Source of the DNA: VAXT01 sp963794605
GTDB taxonomy: Bacteria; Actinomycetota; Thermoleophilia; Gaiellales; Gaiellaceae
Direction of reading: 5' to 3'
NCBI GenBank assembly: GCA_963794605.1
Contig: CAWCEN010000004.1
Coordinates: 372,001-436,000 of the forward strand
DNA: 64,000 nucleotides
Below are positions 17,624-27,616 of this stretch, piece after piece (position 1 is the stretch's first letter; each line of letters begins with the position of its first letter). The notes beneath the pieces are model-generated. The model worked only from the letters and a program-made list of their open reading frames with translations, was not told the DNA's origin and did no database searches. The translations under genes and the position numbers were made by a program.

Positions 17624-18181
17624 CTAGCCCTGCACCGGCAGCTCGCCGGCGAGCGCGTACTCCCAGCCCTCCTGCCAGTCGAAAGGCGCCGCGACGACCT
17701 CCTGGAGCCGGGCTCCCAGCAGCAGATGCTGTAGCGCCCAGCGGTTCGCCGAATGCGCAATCAGCAGAACACGAGAGCCCTCGAACTCGGGGAACAGGTC
17801 GTTCAGAAAGCTCCGCGTGCGCTCGACAACCTGGCGGTAGCTCTCGCCGCCCGGGAAGGGCTCGTCGATCCGGTGCACGCGCTCGGCCTCGATGTCGGCG
17901 GCCGGCGTCCCGTTCAGCTCGCCGTAGTTGCACTCGCGAAGCCTCCCGTCGTGGTGGACCGGAAGCTGCGATCCCGCGAACGCGATCTCCGCAGTCTCGA
18001 TCGCACGGCCGAGATCCGACGTGAAGACGGCCGCGAGGCCGTCGTCGCTCCGGCGCTCGCCGAGCTCTGCCGCCTGCCTGCGACCCATCTCCGACAGGCG
18101 GCCTTCGAGCCAGCCCGTCGCGATGCCGGTCTCGTTGTCGATCGTCGTCGAATGCGTCTCGTAGACGAGCTCGATCGCCAT
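17624..18181 (-). CDS. Histidine phosphatase superfamily protein with altered RHG motif
   Basis: A 185-residue protein of the phosphoglycerate mutase-like fold. It starts ELVYETHSTTIDNETG where typical members read RHG-x-T, so the catalytic His is kept but the flanking Arg and Gly are Thr and Ser. Further family blocks are GWLEGRLSEMGRRQAAELG, VFTSDLGRAIETAEI and the second histidine in LLIAHSANRWALQHLL. The ATG at 18181 shares one base with the era stop (TGATG). The missing RHG arginine, a phosphate ligand, makes the phosphatase activity uncertain, although the rest of the site is intact. The substrate is unknown. Confidence 0.8.
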   Translation of the reverse strand: MAIELVYETHSTTIDNETGIATGWLEGRLSEMGRRQAAELGERRSDDGLAAVFTSDLGRAIETAEIAFAGSQLPVHHDGRLRECNYGELNGTPAADIEAERVHRIDEPFPGGESYRQVVERTRSFLNDLFPEFEGSRVLLIAHSANRWALQHLLLGARLQEVVAAPFDWQEGWEYALAGELPVQG

Positions 18182-19041
18182 CAGATTCCCAGGCGTTCGA
18201 GCAATCGCTCGTCGCGGCGCCATTTCGGCTTCACCTTGACCTGCAACTCGAGGAAGACCGGATGACCGAGCAGGTGCTCGATCTCGGGCCGGGCGCGGAC
18301 GCCGATCTCCTTCACGACCGACCCGCCCTTGCCGACGACGATCTGCTTCTGCGACTCGGTCTCGACGTAGAGACTCGCCCGCACGATCTTCTCGTCGACC
18401 TCCTCGACCTCGACCGAAATTGCGTGCGGCACCTCCTCGCGCGTGAGCGCAAGCGCCTTCTCGCGGATCAGTTCGCCGATCTCCTCTTCTTGTGAGAGAT
18501 CGCTTCGCTGCTCGGGCGGAAAGTAGGCCGGCCCCTCCGGCAGCAGATCGACGAGCTCGTCGCGGAGGTCTGCGATCCCGTCGCCCGTCTTCGCGCTCAC
18601 GGGGTGCAGCGCGTGGAAGTCCCCGAGCTTGGACGCGGTGTCCATCTGCGTCGCGACGTGGCTGGGCTTGAGCCGGTCGACCTTGTTCAGCGCGATCACG
18701 ACCGGGACGCCGAGCGAGAAGACCCGCTTGGCGATGAAGCGGTCGCCTGCGCCGATCCGGTCCCGCGTAGAGAGGACGAATAGCACGGCGTCGACGTCCT
18801 CGAACGCCTGGTCGACGGTGCGCTGCATCCGCTCAGTCATCGGGTCGAGCGGGCGCTGAAAGCCGGGTAGGTCGACGAGCACGAGCTGGTACCCGTCTCC
18901 GTTGACGACGCCCGCGATCCGCCGCCTCGTCGTCTGCGGCTTGTCTGAGACGATCGCCACCTTGCCGCCGGCGAGTGCGTTGACGAGCGTCGACTTGCCT
19001 ACGTTCGGGCGCCCCGCGACTGCGACGAACCCCGACTTCAC
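18181..19041 (-). CDS. era: Ribosome-assembly GTPase Era
   Basis: A 286-residue Era that binds the 3' end of 16S rRNA and helps mature the small subunit. The GTPase half carries G1 GRPNVGKST at about 9-17, switch region QTTRRR, G3 DLPGFQRP, and G4 NKVDR. The C-terminal half is a KH RNA-binding domain with VVGKGGSVVKEIG and the ending VKVKPKWRRDERLLERLGI. The GTG at 19041 overlaps the cdd stop (GTGA) and immediately precedes the P-loop, which decides the start. It sits in the usual ybeY-dgkA-cdd-era block. Confidence 0.97.
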   Translation of the reverse strand: MKSGFVAVAGRPNVGKSTLVNALAGGKVAIVSDKPQTTRRRIAGVVNGDGYQLVLVDLPGFQRPLDPMTERMQRTVDQAFEDVDAVLFVLSTRDRIGAGDRFIAKRVFSLGVPVVIALNKVDRLKPSHVATQMDTASKLGDFHALHPVSAKTGDGIADLRDELVDLLPEGPAYFPPEQRSDLSQEEEIGELIREKALALTREEVPHAISVEVEEVDEKIVRASLYVETESQKQIVVGKGGSVVKEIGVRARPEIEHLLGHPVFLELQVKVKPKWRRDERLLERLGI

Positions 19042-19400
19042 AGCTCGAACGTCTCGGGGAGCAGCTGCGCAGGCGTCCGGGTGACGACCTCGCCGTCTGC
19101 GTTCTTGAACGTGACGCGGTCGAAGCGGAACTCGTAGATCCACTGCCGGCACCCGCCGCAGGGCGACGCCGTGATCGCGATCTCCTCGAGATCGCCGGGA
19201 CGGCAACCCCCGACGACCGCGCACGCGATCGCCGTCCGCTCCGCGCAGATCCCGAGTGGATACGAGGCGTTCTCGACGTTCACGCCTTCGAACAGCCGTC
19301 CGTCGCGCGCCCGCACCACGGCTCCGACGTTGAAGTTCGAATACGGCGCGTACGCGCGGTCGGAGGCGGCGACGGCCCGGTCGTACAGCTCGGCGCTCAT
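19038..19400 (-). CDS. cdd: Cytidine deaminase
   Basis: A 120-residue tetrameric-type cytidine deaminase that turns cytidine and deoxycytidine into uridine forms in pyrimidine salvage. The zinc site is complete: CAERTA near residue 53 with the catalytic Glu, and PCGGCRQW near 87. SNFNVGAVVRARDG and GVNVENASYPLGIC bind substrate. The ATG at 19400 overlaps the upstream stop by four bases (ATGA). Longer frames read into the diacylglycerol kinase gene and are spurious. It links functionally to deoC in the same gene run. Confidence 0.96.
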   Translation of the reverse strand: MSAELYDRAVAASDRAYAPYSNFNVGAVVRARDGRLFEGVNVENASYPLGICAERTAIACAVVGGCRPGDLEEIAITASPCGGCRQWIYEFRFDRVTFKNADGEVVTRTPAQLLPETFEL

Positions 19401-20122
19401 CCGAATACCTGGAAGATGACGAGGACGGCCAGCGCTCCCAGCACGGCGCCGTAGACGACCTCGAGGAACGAGTGCACGCCCGATTCGATCCGTGTCTGCG
19501 CGACGAGCACCGCCATCAGGAACGTCAGCGAAGTGATCAGGAACCAGTGCTGCGAGTCGCCCACGACCTGCGTCACCGCCATCCAGCTGCCGAACGCGAC
19601 GGCGGCGTGCCCCGATGGAAGCCCCCCGCGCAGCGGCGTGCCGCGCCCCGTGTATGCCTTCGTACCGAGCACGAGGATGATCGTGAGCACAAGCGCGATC
19701 ACGGTCAACTCGGCCGGCGCGTCCCGGAGCCGCTCGATCAGACGCGAGCTGCGGTTGACGAAGACGTCCGAGAAGACGAGGTAGCCGACGGCGACCGCGT
19801 TCACGGTCGCGATCAGAACCGCGCCGGCGGCGATGTCCTTCGCCAGCTTGGCCAGCGGGTCGAACGAGGTCGTCGCGACGTCGATCCCGGCCTCGAGCGC
19901 CGAGTTGATCATCTCCGCGATCAGCACGAAGGAGATCACGATCAGCAGCGCGATCAGCTCGATCCTGCCCACCCCCACTGCGACGGCCGCGATCAGCACC
20001 GCGGCCGCGATCGCGAAGTGGATGCGCATGTTCCGCTGCGTGCGCAGGACGTGGATCACACCCTCGAACGCGAAGTTGAAGCTCTCGATCAGTGACGGGC
20101 CGCGGCGAGTTGGAGCGGCCAT
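19397..20122 (-). CDS. Fusion of undecaprenol/diacylglycerol kinase and PAP2 phosphatase
   Basis: A 241-residue membrane protein with two domains. The first half is DgkA-like, with FAFEGVIHVLRTQRNMRIH, three helices and the signature EMINSALEAGIDV followed by DPLAKLAKDIAAGAVL. The second half is a PAP2 phosphatase-like unit with GLPSGHAAVAFGSW and RIESGVHSFLEVVYG, the latter two being the P2 and P3 motifs. Together they could phosphorylate and dephosphorylate a lipid carrier such as undecaprenol. The ATG at 20122 shares its first base with the ybeY stop (TGATG); a GTG one codon earlier is possible. The fusion next to ybeY, cdd and era is common in gram-positive bacteria. Confidence 0.9.
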   Translation of the reverse strand: MAAPTRRGPSLIESFNFAFEGVIHVLRTQRNMRIHFAIAAAVLIAAVAVGVGRIELIALLIVISFVLIAEMINSALEAGIDVATTSFDPLAKLAKDIAAGAVLIATVNAVAVGYLVFSDVFVNRSSRLIERLRDAPAELTVIALVLTIILVLGTKAYTGRGTPLRGGLPSGHAAVAFGSWMAVTQVVGDSQHWFLITSLTFLMAVLVAQTRIESGVHSFLEVVYGAVLGALAVLVIFQVFG

Positions 20123-20496
20123 CACGCGAGCTCCGTCTCGCGACGTTCCATCTCGACGCCGTGGTCATAGCCGAGCAGGTGCAGCAGCCCGTGGATGAGC
20201 GGCGCCCGCCACGCTTCGCCAACGACCTGCGGACACAGGACGGCATCACCGAGCTGGCGCGGGACCCCGTCGGGTAGGTCATCCCGTCCGTCGATCGGAA
20301 ACGAGAGGACGTCGGTCGCCTCGTCCTGACCGAGGTGCTCGCGCTTCAGCGTGCGCATCTCGTCAGGGTCGACGAAGAACAGCCCGAGTTCGCCCTCCTC
20401 GATGCCTTCGGCCGAGAGCACGCGGCGCGCCAACTCCTCGGCGGCGTGCTGGTCGACGTTCGCTCCGCTCCGGTTCTCGATCTCGACCGTGACCAC
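20122..20496 (-). CDS. ybeY: Endoribonuclease YbeY
   Basis: A 124-residue rRNA-maturation RNase. The zinc-binding motif HGLLHLLGYDH is at about 101-111, preceded by the conserved DEATDVLSFP segment around 57-67. It takes part in 16S rRNA 3' end processing and ribosome quality control. It starts at a GTG five bases after the phoH stop. It is slightly shorter than E. coli YbeY, mainly at the C terminus. Confidence 0.96.
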   Translation of the reverse strand: MVTVEIENRSGANVDQHAAEELARRVLSAEGIEEGELGLFFVDPDEMRTLKREHLGQDEATDVLSFPIDGRDDLPDGVPRQLGDAVLCPQVVGEAWRAPLIHGLLHLLGYDHGVEMERRETELA

Positions 20497-20500
20497 AGCG

Positions 20501-21461
<961 letters not shown>

Positions 21462-21607
21462 GCGTCGAAGTGTAGGCGCGCACCGGCGGCCCGACTGCGA
21501 CGCTTCAGGCTCGAATCCGGCACAGACACGTGCGCTTTTCCTCGATACGATTGCCTTGGGGAGGAGGTTGGGGGTACCGGACTAAGAGGCGTCCGCGCCG
21601 AGGGCGC

Positions 21608-22051
21608 TCAGGCGAGCTTCTCGCGGACGAGCTGGCTCACCGCCGACCCGTCGGCGCGGCCCGCGACCTGCGGCATCACGTCGGCCATCACCCGGCCGAG
21701 GTCGCGCATGCTCGTGGCGCCACTTTCCGCGATCGCGTCGTCGATGATCGACTCGAGCTCTTGCTCGGACAGCGGCTCCGGCATGAACTCCTCGATCACG
21801 TCGAGCTCGTCCTCCTCGGCCTCCGCGCGCTCCTCGTTGCCGGCCTCGCGGTACGCCTCCGCGGCCTCGATGCGCTTCTTGCGCTCGCGCTGGAGCACCT
21901 GGAGCTCCTCCTGGTCGTTCAGCTCCCGCTGCAGCTCCTTCTCGGCCGACCGAAGGTTCGAGAGGATCAGCCGCAACGTGTCGCGGCGCGGCGCGTCGCG
22001 CTCCCGCATCGCGACGGCGAGCTCGTCCTCGATCTCCGCGATCAGGCTCAT
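21608..22051 (-). CDS. yqeY: GatB/YqeY domain protein
   Basis: A 147-residue helical protein of the YqeY family, related to the tRNA-binding tail domain of GatB. Typical features are the N-terminal LIAEIEDELAVAMRERD, the EELQVLQRERKKRIEAAEAY stretch and the C-terminal half with EFMPEPLSEQELESIIDDAI and DLGRVMADVMPQVAGRADG. The family is thought to bind tRNA; a defined reaction is not known. The ATG overlaps the HIT stop by four bases. About 146 bp separate it from phoH, the largest gap in this part of the cluster. Confidence 0.93.
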   Translation of the reverse strand: MSLIAEIEDELAVAMRERDAPRRDTLRLILSNLRSAEKELQRELNDQEELQVLQRERKKRIEAAEAYREAGNEERAEAEEDELDVIEEFMPEPLSEQELESIIDDAIAESGATSMRDLGRVMADVMPQVAGRADGSAVSQLVREKLA

Positions 22052-22377
22052 CCTGGAATCCCTTTCATGCGCCCGCCGAGCACGTGCCAGTGCAGGTGGA
22101 AAACCGTCTGCCCGCCCCCGGGCCCGACGTTGACGACGACGCGGTAGTCATCGAGCCCCACCTCGCGCGCGGTCTCAGCCACGAACTCGAGCATCCGCTG
22201 GGTCTCGTCCGCCGGAAACTCGCCGATCTCGCGAAACGTCTCGACGTGGCGCTCGGGAATCACGAGCAGATGTGTGTCTGCCCGGGGGTTGATGTCCGCG
22301 ATCGCCACGAAGCCGTCGCCCTTCCGAACGTGGTCGCCGTCCGCGTAGAGCTTGCAGAACAGGCAATCAGACGGCAC
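22048..22377 (-). CDS. HIT-family nucleotide hydrolase
   Basis: A 109-residue histidine triad protein. It begins with a zinc-type CLFCKLY motif and contains the HIT motif HLHWHVLGG at about 93-101 with the nucleophilic middle histidine. Hint-type enzymes split phosphoramidate or adenylated nucleotides. The GTG at 22377 lies 11 bases inside mtaB and directly precedes CLFC, which decides the start over a longer frame that reads through mtaB. The order mtaB-HIT-yqeY-phoH-ybeY is common in actinobacteria. Confidence 0.94.
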   Translation of the reverse strand: MPSDCLFCKLYADGDHVRKGDGFVAIADINPRADTHLLVIPERHVETFREIGEFPADETQRMLEFVAETAREVGLDDYRVVVNVGPGGGQTVFHLHWHVLGGRMKGIPG

Positions 22378-23560
22378 CGACGATCCCCTCCTCCTCGACG
22401 CGGACGGCGCGCACGGACACGAGATCGCCGACCGGCGCCGCCTCGTCCACGAGCCACGGGGAATAGTCGTCGCCGTACCCGCGCCCGGGACGGTCGACGA
22501 GCACCTCGTCCGTCGCGCCGAGTTTCGAGCGCCATCGCCCGAGGCACGCCTCGTGCGAGTCGGCACGCAGCCGCGCGCTGCGGCGCTTCTTCACCGACGC
22601 CGCCACGGGATCCTCGGCTGCGGTCGCAGTCCCGGGCCTCGGCGAGTACGGGAAGACGTGCACCTTCGTCGCGCCGACTGCGGCCAGAACCCGTCGCGTT
22701 TGCTCGAACGCCTCCTCGTCCTCGGTGGGAAAGCCGACGATCACGTCGGCCGTCAGATTGAAGTCCGCGAGCGGCTCCAGGCGGCGAAGATACGTCGCAG
22801 ACGTGTAGCGCCGCCCCATCGCGCTCAACACATGGTCGTCGCCGGACTGCAGCGGCACATGCAGGTGCCTGGAGACGGTCGGCGTCTCCCGCAGCGCGCG
22901 CACGAGCTCGTCGTTCACGTGGTTGACCTCGATCGAGGACAGGCGCAGGCGCTGCAACCCGGGCGTGGCGCCGGCCTCGCGCACGAGCCGAGCAAGCGTG
23001 TAGCCGCGCTCACGGTCGCGGAAGCAGCCGAGATTGATCCCGGTGAGCACGACCTCGCGGTGCCCCTGCTCGACCCGCTTGCCGACCTCCCGCAGGACCG
23101 CATCTGCGCCTCGGCTGCGCGAGGGGCCGCGCACGAGCGGAATCACGCAGAACTTGCATGAAAAGCTGCACCCGTCCTGGACGCGAACGAATGCGCGGAC
23201 GCGGTCGAGCCGCGCATCGGCCTGGACGCACCCGATCGCGCCGACGTCGCCCGCGACGAACCCCGCCGTGTCCTCGGCCCGCCGCGAGACGACGGTCACG
23301 TTCTCCGGCAGCCCGACGAATGCGCGCTCGAGGTTGGCCGCGCACCCGGTCACGTACACGCGCCGGTGGGTCCGCGCAGCCCGTGACACAGCCTGCCGCG
23401 ACTTGCGGACCGCCTCGTTCGTCACGCAGCACGTGTTGACGACGGCGATCTCCGCTCCGTCGCGCTCCTCGTGGCCGTCGCGAAGCAACGCCTCGCGAAT
23501 CGCGTGCGCATCCGAATGCGAAACCTTGCAGCCGAGGAAGCGAACGGAGAACGTCGCCAC
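22367..23560 (-). CDS. mtaB: tRNA t6A methylthiotransferase MtaB
   Basis: A 397-residue radical SAM enzyme of the MiaB/MtaB group, which adds a methylthio group to t6A37 in ANN-decoding tRNAs. The UPF0004 domain comes first, with cysteines in FLGCKVSHSD, VNTCCVTNEA and VTGCAAN, the ligands of the second 4Fe-4S cluster. The radical SAM motif is CSFSCKFC near residue 151. HVPLQSGDDHVL and VIVGFPTEDEEAF follow, and the tail is TRAM-like. The first-domain cysteine spacing fits MtaB better than MiaB. It is 12 bp downstream of prmA. Confidence 0.94.
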   Translation of the reverse strand: MATFSVRFLGCKVSHSDAHAIREALLRDGHEERDGAEIAVVNTCCVTNEAVRKSRQAVSRAARTHRRVYVTGCAANLERAFVGLPENVTVVSRRAEDTAGFVAGDVGAIGCVQADARLDRVRAFVRVQDGCSFSCKFCVIPLVRGPSRSRGADAVLREVGKRVEQGHREVVLTGINLGCFRDRERGYTLARLVREAGATPGLQRLRLSSIEVNHVNDELVRALRETPTVSRHLHVPLQSGDDHVLSAMGRRYTSATYLRRLEPLADFNLTADVIVGFPTEDEEAFEQTRRVLAAVGATKVHVFPYSPRPGTATAAEDPVAASVKKRRSARLRADSHEACLGRWRSKLGATDEVLVDRPGRGYGDDYSPWLVDEAAPVGDLVSVRAVRVEEEGIVGAV

Positions 23561-23572
23561 GGGAGGCGGATG

Positions 23573-24295
23573 CTACTCCCGCCTGAACAAGTCAGCTGCC
23601 CATTGCTCCTTCACCCGGCGCTTGACATGCCCGAATCCGGCGACCGCCGGCCGGTCGGACTCGTAGTAGCCAGAGGTCACGAGCACGCGGCAGCGGTTCG
23701 ACGGTTGCAACCGCGCAATCGTCCTCAGGTCGATGTTCGCGAAGGCGATCTCTGCTCCGGGAAGCGTTCCACCACCGGCGTCGAACAGTCTCGCGTCGAC
23801 GACGACACCGTTTGCGGCCGCATTGCGCTGCGTCGCCTCGACCGCCGCCTCGTCGGCGTCGACGGCGGTGACCGGCTCGTAGCCGAGCTTGCAGGCCGCG
23901 ATCGCGAGCACACCGGAGCCGCAGCCGACGTCGAGGAGGCTCGCGCCCTCGAGGGACTGGAGAAGCTCGATGCAGAGCTGCGTCGTCGGATGCGCTCCGG
24001 TCCCGAATGCGAGCCCGGGGTCGATCACGACCGGCACGAGCCCACGGGTCGGCTCCTCCCACGGGGGCCCGATCCAGAGCGAACCCACCTCGATCGGGCG
24101 GTGGAAGCGCATCCACTCGCTCTCCCAGCCGTCGGGCACGGCCTCGACGAGAACGTCGCCGAACCTCGCCCGCAGCCGTTCTGCTCCGGCCTCGTCGGTG
24201 AAGGCCACGAGCTCGGTTGCATCGCGGCCCTCCAGCTCTGCGAAGCCGTCGGGAAAGAGCTCGAGCATCGCCGCAGTCGCCTCCTCGACGTGCAC
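23573..24295 (-). CDS. prmA: Ribosomal protein L11 methyltransferase PrmA
   Basis: A 240-residue SAM-dependent methyltransferase. PrmA hallmarks are GLAFGTGAHPTTQLCIELL at about 102-120, the SAM loop LLDVGCGSGVLAIAACKLG, and FANIDLRTIARL where most members have N-x-L-x-x-P-L, here modified. It trimethylates L11. The GTG at 24295 is the first usable start; the upstream frame (through LLRASIVVSGV) continues back to the dnaJ stop without ATG, GTG or TTG, so a few N-terminal residues may be missed. Following dnaJ and preceding mtaB is the common arrangement. Confidence 0.9.
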   Translation of the reverse strand: MHVEEATAAMLELFPDGFAELEGRDATELVAFTDEAGAERLRARFGDVLVEAVPDGWESEWMRFHRPIEVGSLWIGPPWEEPTRGLVPVVIDPGLAFGTGAHPTTQLCIELLQSLEGASLLDVGCGSGVLAIAACKLGYEPVTAVDADEAAVEATQRNAAANGVVVDARLFDAGGGTLPGAEIAFANIDLRTIARLQPSNRCRVLVTSGYYESDRPAVAGFGHVKRRVKEQWAADLFRRE

Positions 24296-24327
24296 CCCGG
24301 AAACGACGATGGAGGCGCGGAGCAGGC

Positions 24328-25446
24328 TCAGCGGAAGGCGCTCTTCAGCTTCTCGAAGAAGCCCTCGTCGGGCTTGTACGTCTCCTCGGTCGCCGTCTGC
24401 TCGAAGTCGCCGAGGAGGCGTCGCTGCTCGTCGGTCAGCTGCCGCGGCACGACGACGTTGACGAGGACTCGGTGGTCACCCCGGCCGAAGCCCTGGAGCA
24501 CCGGCATGCCGCGGCCCCGCAGGACATGTACGGCGCCGGGCTGTGTCCCGGCCTCGAACTCGAGCTCCTCTTCGCCCTCGAGCGTGAAGATCTTCGTCTG
24601 CGCACCGAGGGCGGCCTCGGTCATCGTCAGGTCGACGGTCGAGTAGACGTCGTCGCCCTCGCGCACGAGCCGGTCGTGCGGGCGGATCCGGACGAGCAGG
24701 TAGACGTCACCCGCCTGACCCCCGAGCGCGCCCGCGTGGCCTTCGCCCGAGAGCCTGATGCGCTGCCCGTCGTGGATGCCCGGCGGAACCTGCACGTCGA
24801 GACTGCGCTCCTCGAGCGTCCGCCCCGCGCCGGAGCAGGTCTCGCAGGGGTGCTCGACGATGCGCCCACTCCCGCCGCACCGTCCACACGGCTGCGCGCG
24901 AATGAACTCGCCCAGGGCCGTGCGCGTCACCTGTTGGATGCGGCCGGTTCCTCCGCACTCCTCGCACGTCGAGACGGGCGTGCCGGGCTGGACGCCGTCG
25001 CCGCCGCATTCCGCGCAGCGCATCGCAACCTGGACCGGCACCGAGCGAGTGACGCCCGTTGCAGCCTCCTCGAGGTCGATCTCGATTTCCGCGGCGATGT
25101 CAGCGCCTCGAGCTCGTCGCGGGCCGGTCGCGACCCCGAACACATCGTCACCGAAGAAGGCCGAGAAGATGTCGGCCAGGCTTCCGAAGTCGAACGCGGT
25201 CGGGCGGAACCCACCGCTCCGCAGCCCGGCGTGCCCGAAGCGGTCGTACAGCTCCCGGGTCTCGGACTTGGAGAGCACCTCGTACGCCTCCACGGCCTCC
25301 TTGAAGCGCTCGTCGGCGTCCGGCGCGTTGGAGACGTCCGGGTGCAGCTCGCGGGCGAGCCGCCTGAATGCGCGCTTGATCTCGGCCTCCGTGGCCGAGC
25401 GCCCGACGCCGAGCACCTCGTAGTAGTCGCGACCGGTGGTCGCCAT
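24328..25446 (-). CDS. dnaJ: Chaperone DnaJ
   Basis: A 372-residue type I DnaJ that stimulates the DnaK ATPase. The J domain has the HPD triad at about 34-36 (ELHPDVSN). A short region rich in Gly and Phe follows. The zinc domain shows four C-x-x-C repeats (CAECGGDG, CEECGGTG, CGRCGGSG, CETCSGAG) at about 140-210. The C-terminal substrate-binding domains carry SLDVQVPPGIHDGQRIRLSG. The ATG shares one base with the hrcA stop. dnaK and grpE are not in the window, so this hrcA-dnaJ pair is separate from that operon. Confidence 0.97.
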   Translation of the reverse strand: MATTGRDYYEVLGVGRSATEAEIKRAFRRLARELHPDVSNAPDADERFKEAVEAYEVLSKSETRELYDRFGHAGLRSGGFRPTAFDFGSLADIFSAFFGDDVFGVATGPRRARGADIAAEIEIDLEEAATGVTRSVPVQVAMRCAECGGDGVQPGTPVSTCEECGGTGRIQQVTRTALGEFIRAQPCGRCGGSGRIVEHPCETCSGAGRTLEERSLDVQVPPGIHDGQRIRLSGEGHAGALGGQAGDVYLLVRIRPHDRLVREGDDVYSTVDLTMTEAALGAQTKIFTLEGEEELEFEAGTQPGAVHVLRGRGMPVLQGFGRGDHRVLVNVVVPRQLTDEQRRLLGDFEQTATEETYKPDEGFFEKLKSAFR

Positions 25447-26489
25447 CAGTTCTCTTCGTACACCGCTTCGACGAAGCGAGAGAGCTCGTGCGCGGCCGCG
25501 CGCACGGACCGGATCGCCTTCTCGTAGTCCATTCGCAGCGGCCCGACCAGGCTCACCGCTCCGAGCGTGCGCGTCGAGAGGCCGTACGAAGCGCCGACGA
25601 GCGCCACCTCGCGCAGCGCCGGGTTCTCGAGCTCGACTCCGACGCGCACGAACGGCCGTCGCGAGCCGAGCGTCTCGCCTAATAGCTCGAGGATCGCCGC
25701 CCGCTTCTCGAGCGCCTCGAGGAGCCGCTGGCAGGCCGCGAGCTCGTCCGCTCGCACCTCGCCGAGCAGGCTCGCGGCGCCTCCGACGTAGAGCCGCTGC
25801 TCGTCTTCGCCCGTCGGCTCGGTGAAGGCGGGCCGCAACAGCTCGAGGAACGCCCGCTCACGAGCGGACAGCCCCGGGTCGTCGAACCGGCGACGCAGAG
25901 CCACGCTCCCGAGCTCGAGCCCGGCGAGCTCCTCGTTCAGGTACTCCCCGGCCCAGAGCGCGACGCCCGTGTCGACCGGGTCCGCCAGGGCGAACAGCCG
26001 TTTCGACACGCCACCGGTGGACGTGATCATCACGACCATCAACACCTGGGGCTGGAGGACGAGCACTTCGATGTGCCGGACGGTCGCAGTCTGGAGCCGC
26101 GGGGCGGAGACGAGCGCCAGCAGACGGGTCGCCTGCGACAGGGTCTCGGTCGTCTCCTGGAGCGCGGCTTCGAGCTCGCTGCGCGCGGCGGCGAGGTCGA
26201 GCGGGAACGGGCTCGGGCGCGGCTCGAGCCGCTCGAGCAGCGAACCCGCGTAGAGGCGATACCCGGCCTCCGTCGGGACGCGGCCGGCCGACGTGTGCGG
26301 ATGCGTCAGCAGCCCGAAACGCTCGAGCTCGGCCAGCTCTGCCCGGACGGTCGACGGCGAGACGGTCATGCCGGCCCGCGCGACGAGGTTCTTCGAGCCC
26401 ACCGGCTCACCGCTCTCGACGTACTCCTCGACCACTCGCCGCAGGATCTCTGCCTGGCGCTCGGTCAGCGTTGTGCTCGCTTCGGCCAT
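25446..26489 (-). CDS. hrcA: Heat-shock repressor HrcA
   Basis: A 347-residue HrcA. An N-terminal winged helix (LTERQAEILRRVVEEYVESG, VARAGMTVSPSTVRAELAELE) is followed by the GAF-like dimerisation domain with GRVPTEAGYRLYAG, LEVALVGASYGLSTRTLGAVSLVGPLRMDY and a C-terminal helix. It represses chaperone genes by binding CIRCE elements and depends on GroEL for activity. I saw no CIRCE sequence upstream of hrcA, which sits 12 bp after hemW and is probably transcribed with it. Its own targets are likely elsewhere in the genome. Confidence 0.96.
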   Translation of the reverse strand: MAEASTTLTERQAEILRRVVEEYVESGEPVGSKNLVARAGMTVSPSTVRAELAELERFGLLTHPHTSAGRVPTEAGYRLYAGSLLERLEPRPSPFPLDLAAARSELEAALQETTETLSQATRLLALVSAPRLQTATVRHIEVLVLQPQVLMVVMITSTGGVSKRLFALADPVDTGVALWAGEYLNEELAGLELGSVALRRRFDDPGLSARERAFLELLRPAFTEPTGEDEQRLYVGGAASLLGEVRADELAACQRLLEALEKRAAILELLGETLGSRRPFVRVGVELENPALREVALVGASYGLSTRTLGAVSLVGPLRMDYEKAIRSVRAAAHELSRFVEAVYEEN

Positions 26490-26501
26490 ATGCAGGAAAT
26501 T

Positions 26502-27616
26502 TTAGGCGAGCAGCTCCACGGTCACGGCGCCGCCGAGCCGCCGCCCGCGTGGGGTCAGGACCAGGGTCGGCTGTCCGTCCCGATTGGCACGGAGGCTCGC
26601 GAGACCGAGCCGCTCGACGCGGCCGAGCGCATCGGAGTCGAGCGACCGCACCGCCTCGGCCAGGGGCAAACCCGTGTCGAGTCGCAGGCCGAGCATCAGC
26701 CGCTCCTGCTCGCGGGTGAGCTCGTCGAGCTGCTCGACGTCCCGTGGCGGCGCGCCGCCTCGTGCCAGCGAGCTCACGTATGCGTGCAGACGCGGCGTGT
26801 TCCGCCGGCGCTCGCTACCGAGCGTCGACACGGCGCCGATCCCGAGACCGAGGTAGTCGCGCCCGAGCCAGTACGCGAGGTTGTGCTGAGCCCGCAGGTC
26901 ACGTTCGCCGCCGAGACAGAAGTTCGCGGTCTCGTACCAACGATAACCGGCCGCGTTCAGACGCTCGACAACAAGGTCGAAGTAACCCTCCATCGCCTCG
27001 GCCTGGCGAGCGAGCTCCGCCCCGTGCGCGTGGGCGAACCTCGTGCCCGGCTTGGACTCGAGCTCGTAGTACGAGATGTGCTCCGGCGCGAGCGCCAGTG
27101 CTTCGTCGATGTCAGCCTCGAGAGCGGCGGCGCTCTGGCCGGGAATCCCGTGCAGAAGGTCGAGAGAGATGTTGTCAAAACTGGCATCACGGAGATGGTA
27201 GAACGCGCTTCGGACGGCATCCGGCGAGGCCCGGCGCTCGAGCACCTGCAGAAGCTCCCACTGGAAGCTCTGCGCGCCGAGCGAGACGCGCGTCACACCC
27301 GCCTCGCGGAGCATCAGCGCCAGCGCCGGCGTGACAGTCTCGGGATTCGCCTCCACGGTCATCTCATCCGCGGCCGGCAGTGCCGCGAGGAGCCGCTGGA
27401 GCTCGGCGCTGTCCGTCAGCGTGGGCGTGCCGCCCCCGAGGAACACGGTCTCGACCCGATCGGCGAGCCGGCCGTGCTCGAGCTCGAGCTCCGCCAGGAG
27501 CGCGTCGACGTACCTGCCGTGCCAGCCCTCGCGACCGACGATCGTCACGAAGTCGCAGTAGCCGCAGCGATGCGCGCAGAAGGGCAGGTGCACGTAGAGG
27601 TGTCGGACGGGCCCGC

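Noticed and set aside
26490..26501. CIRCE operator upstream of hrcA
   Set aside because: The gap is 12 bp and no TTAGCACTC-N9-GAGTGCTAA pattern is present there.
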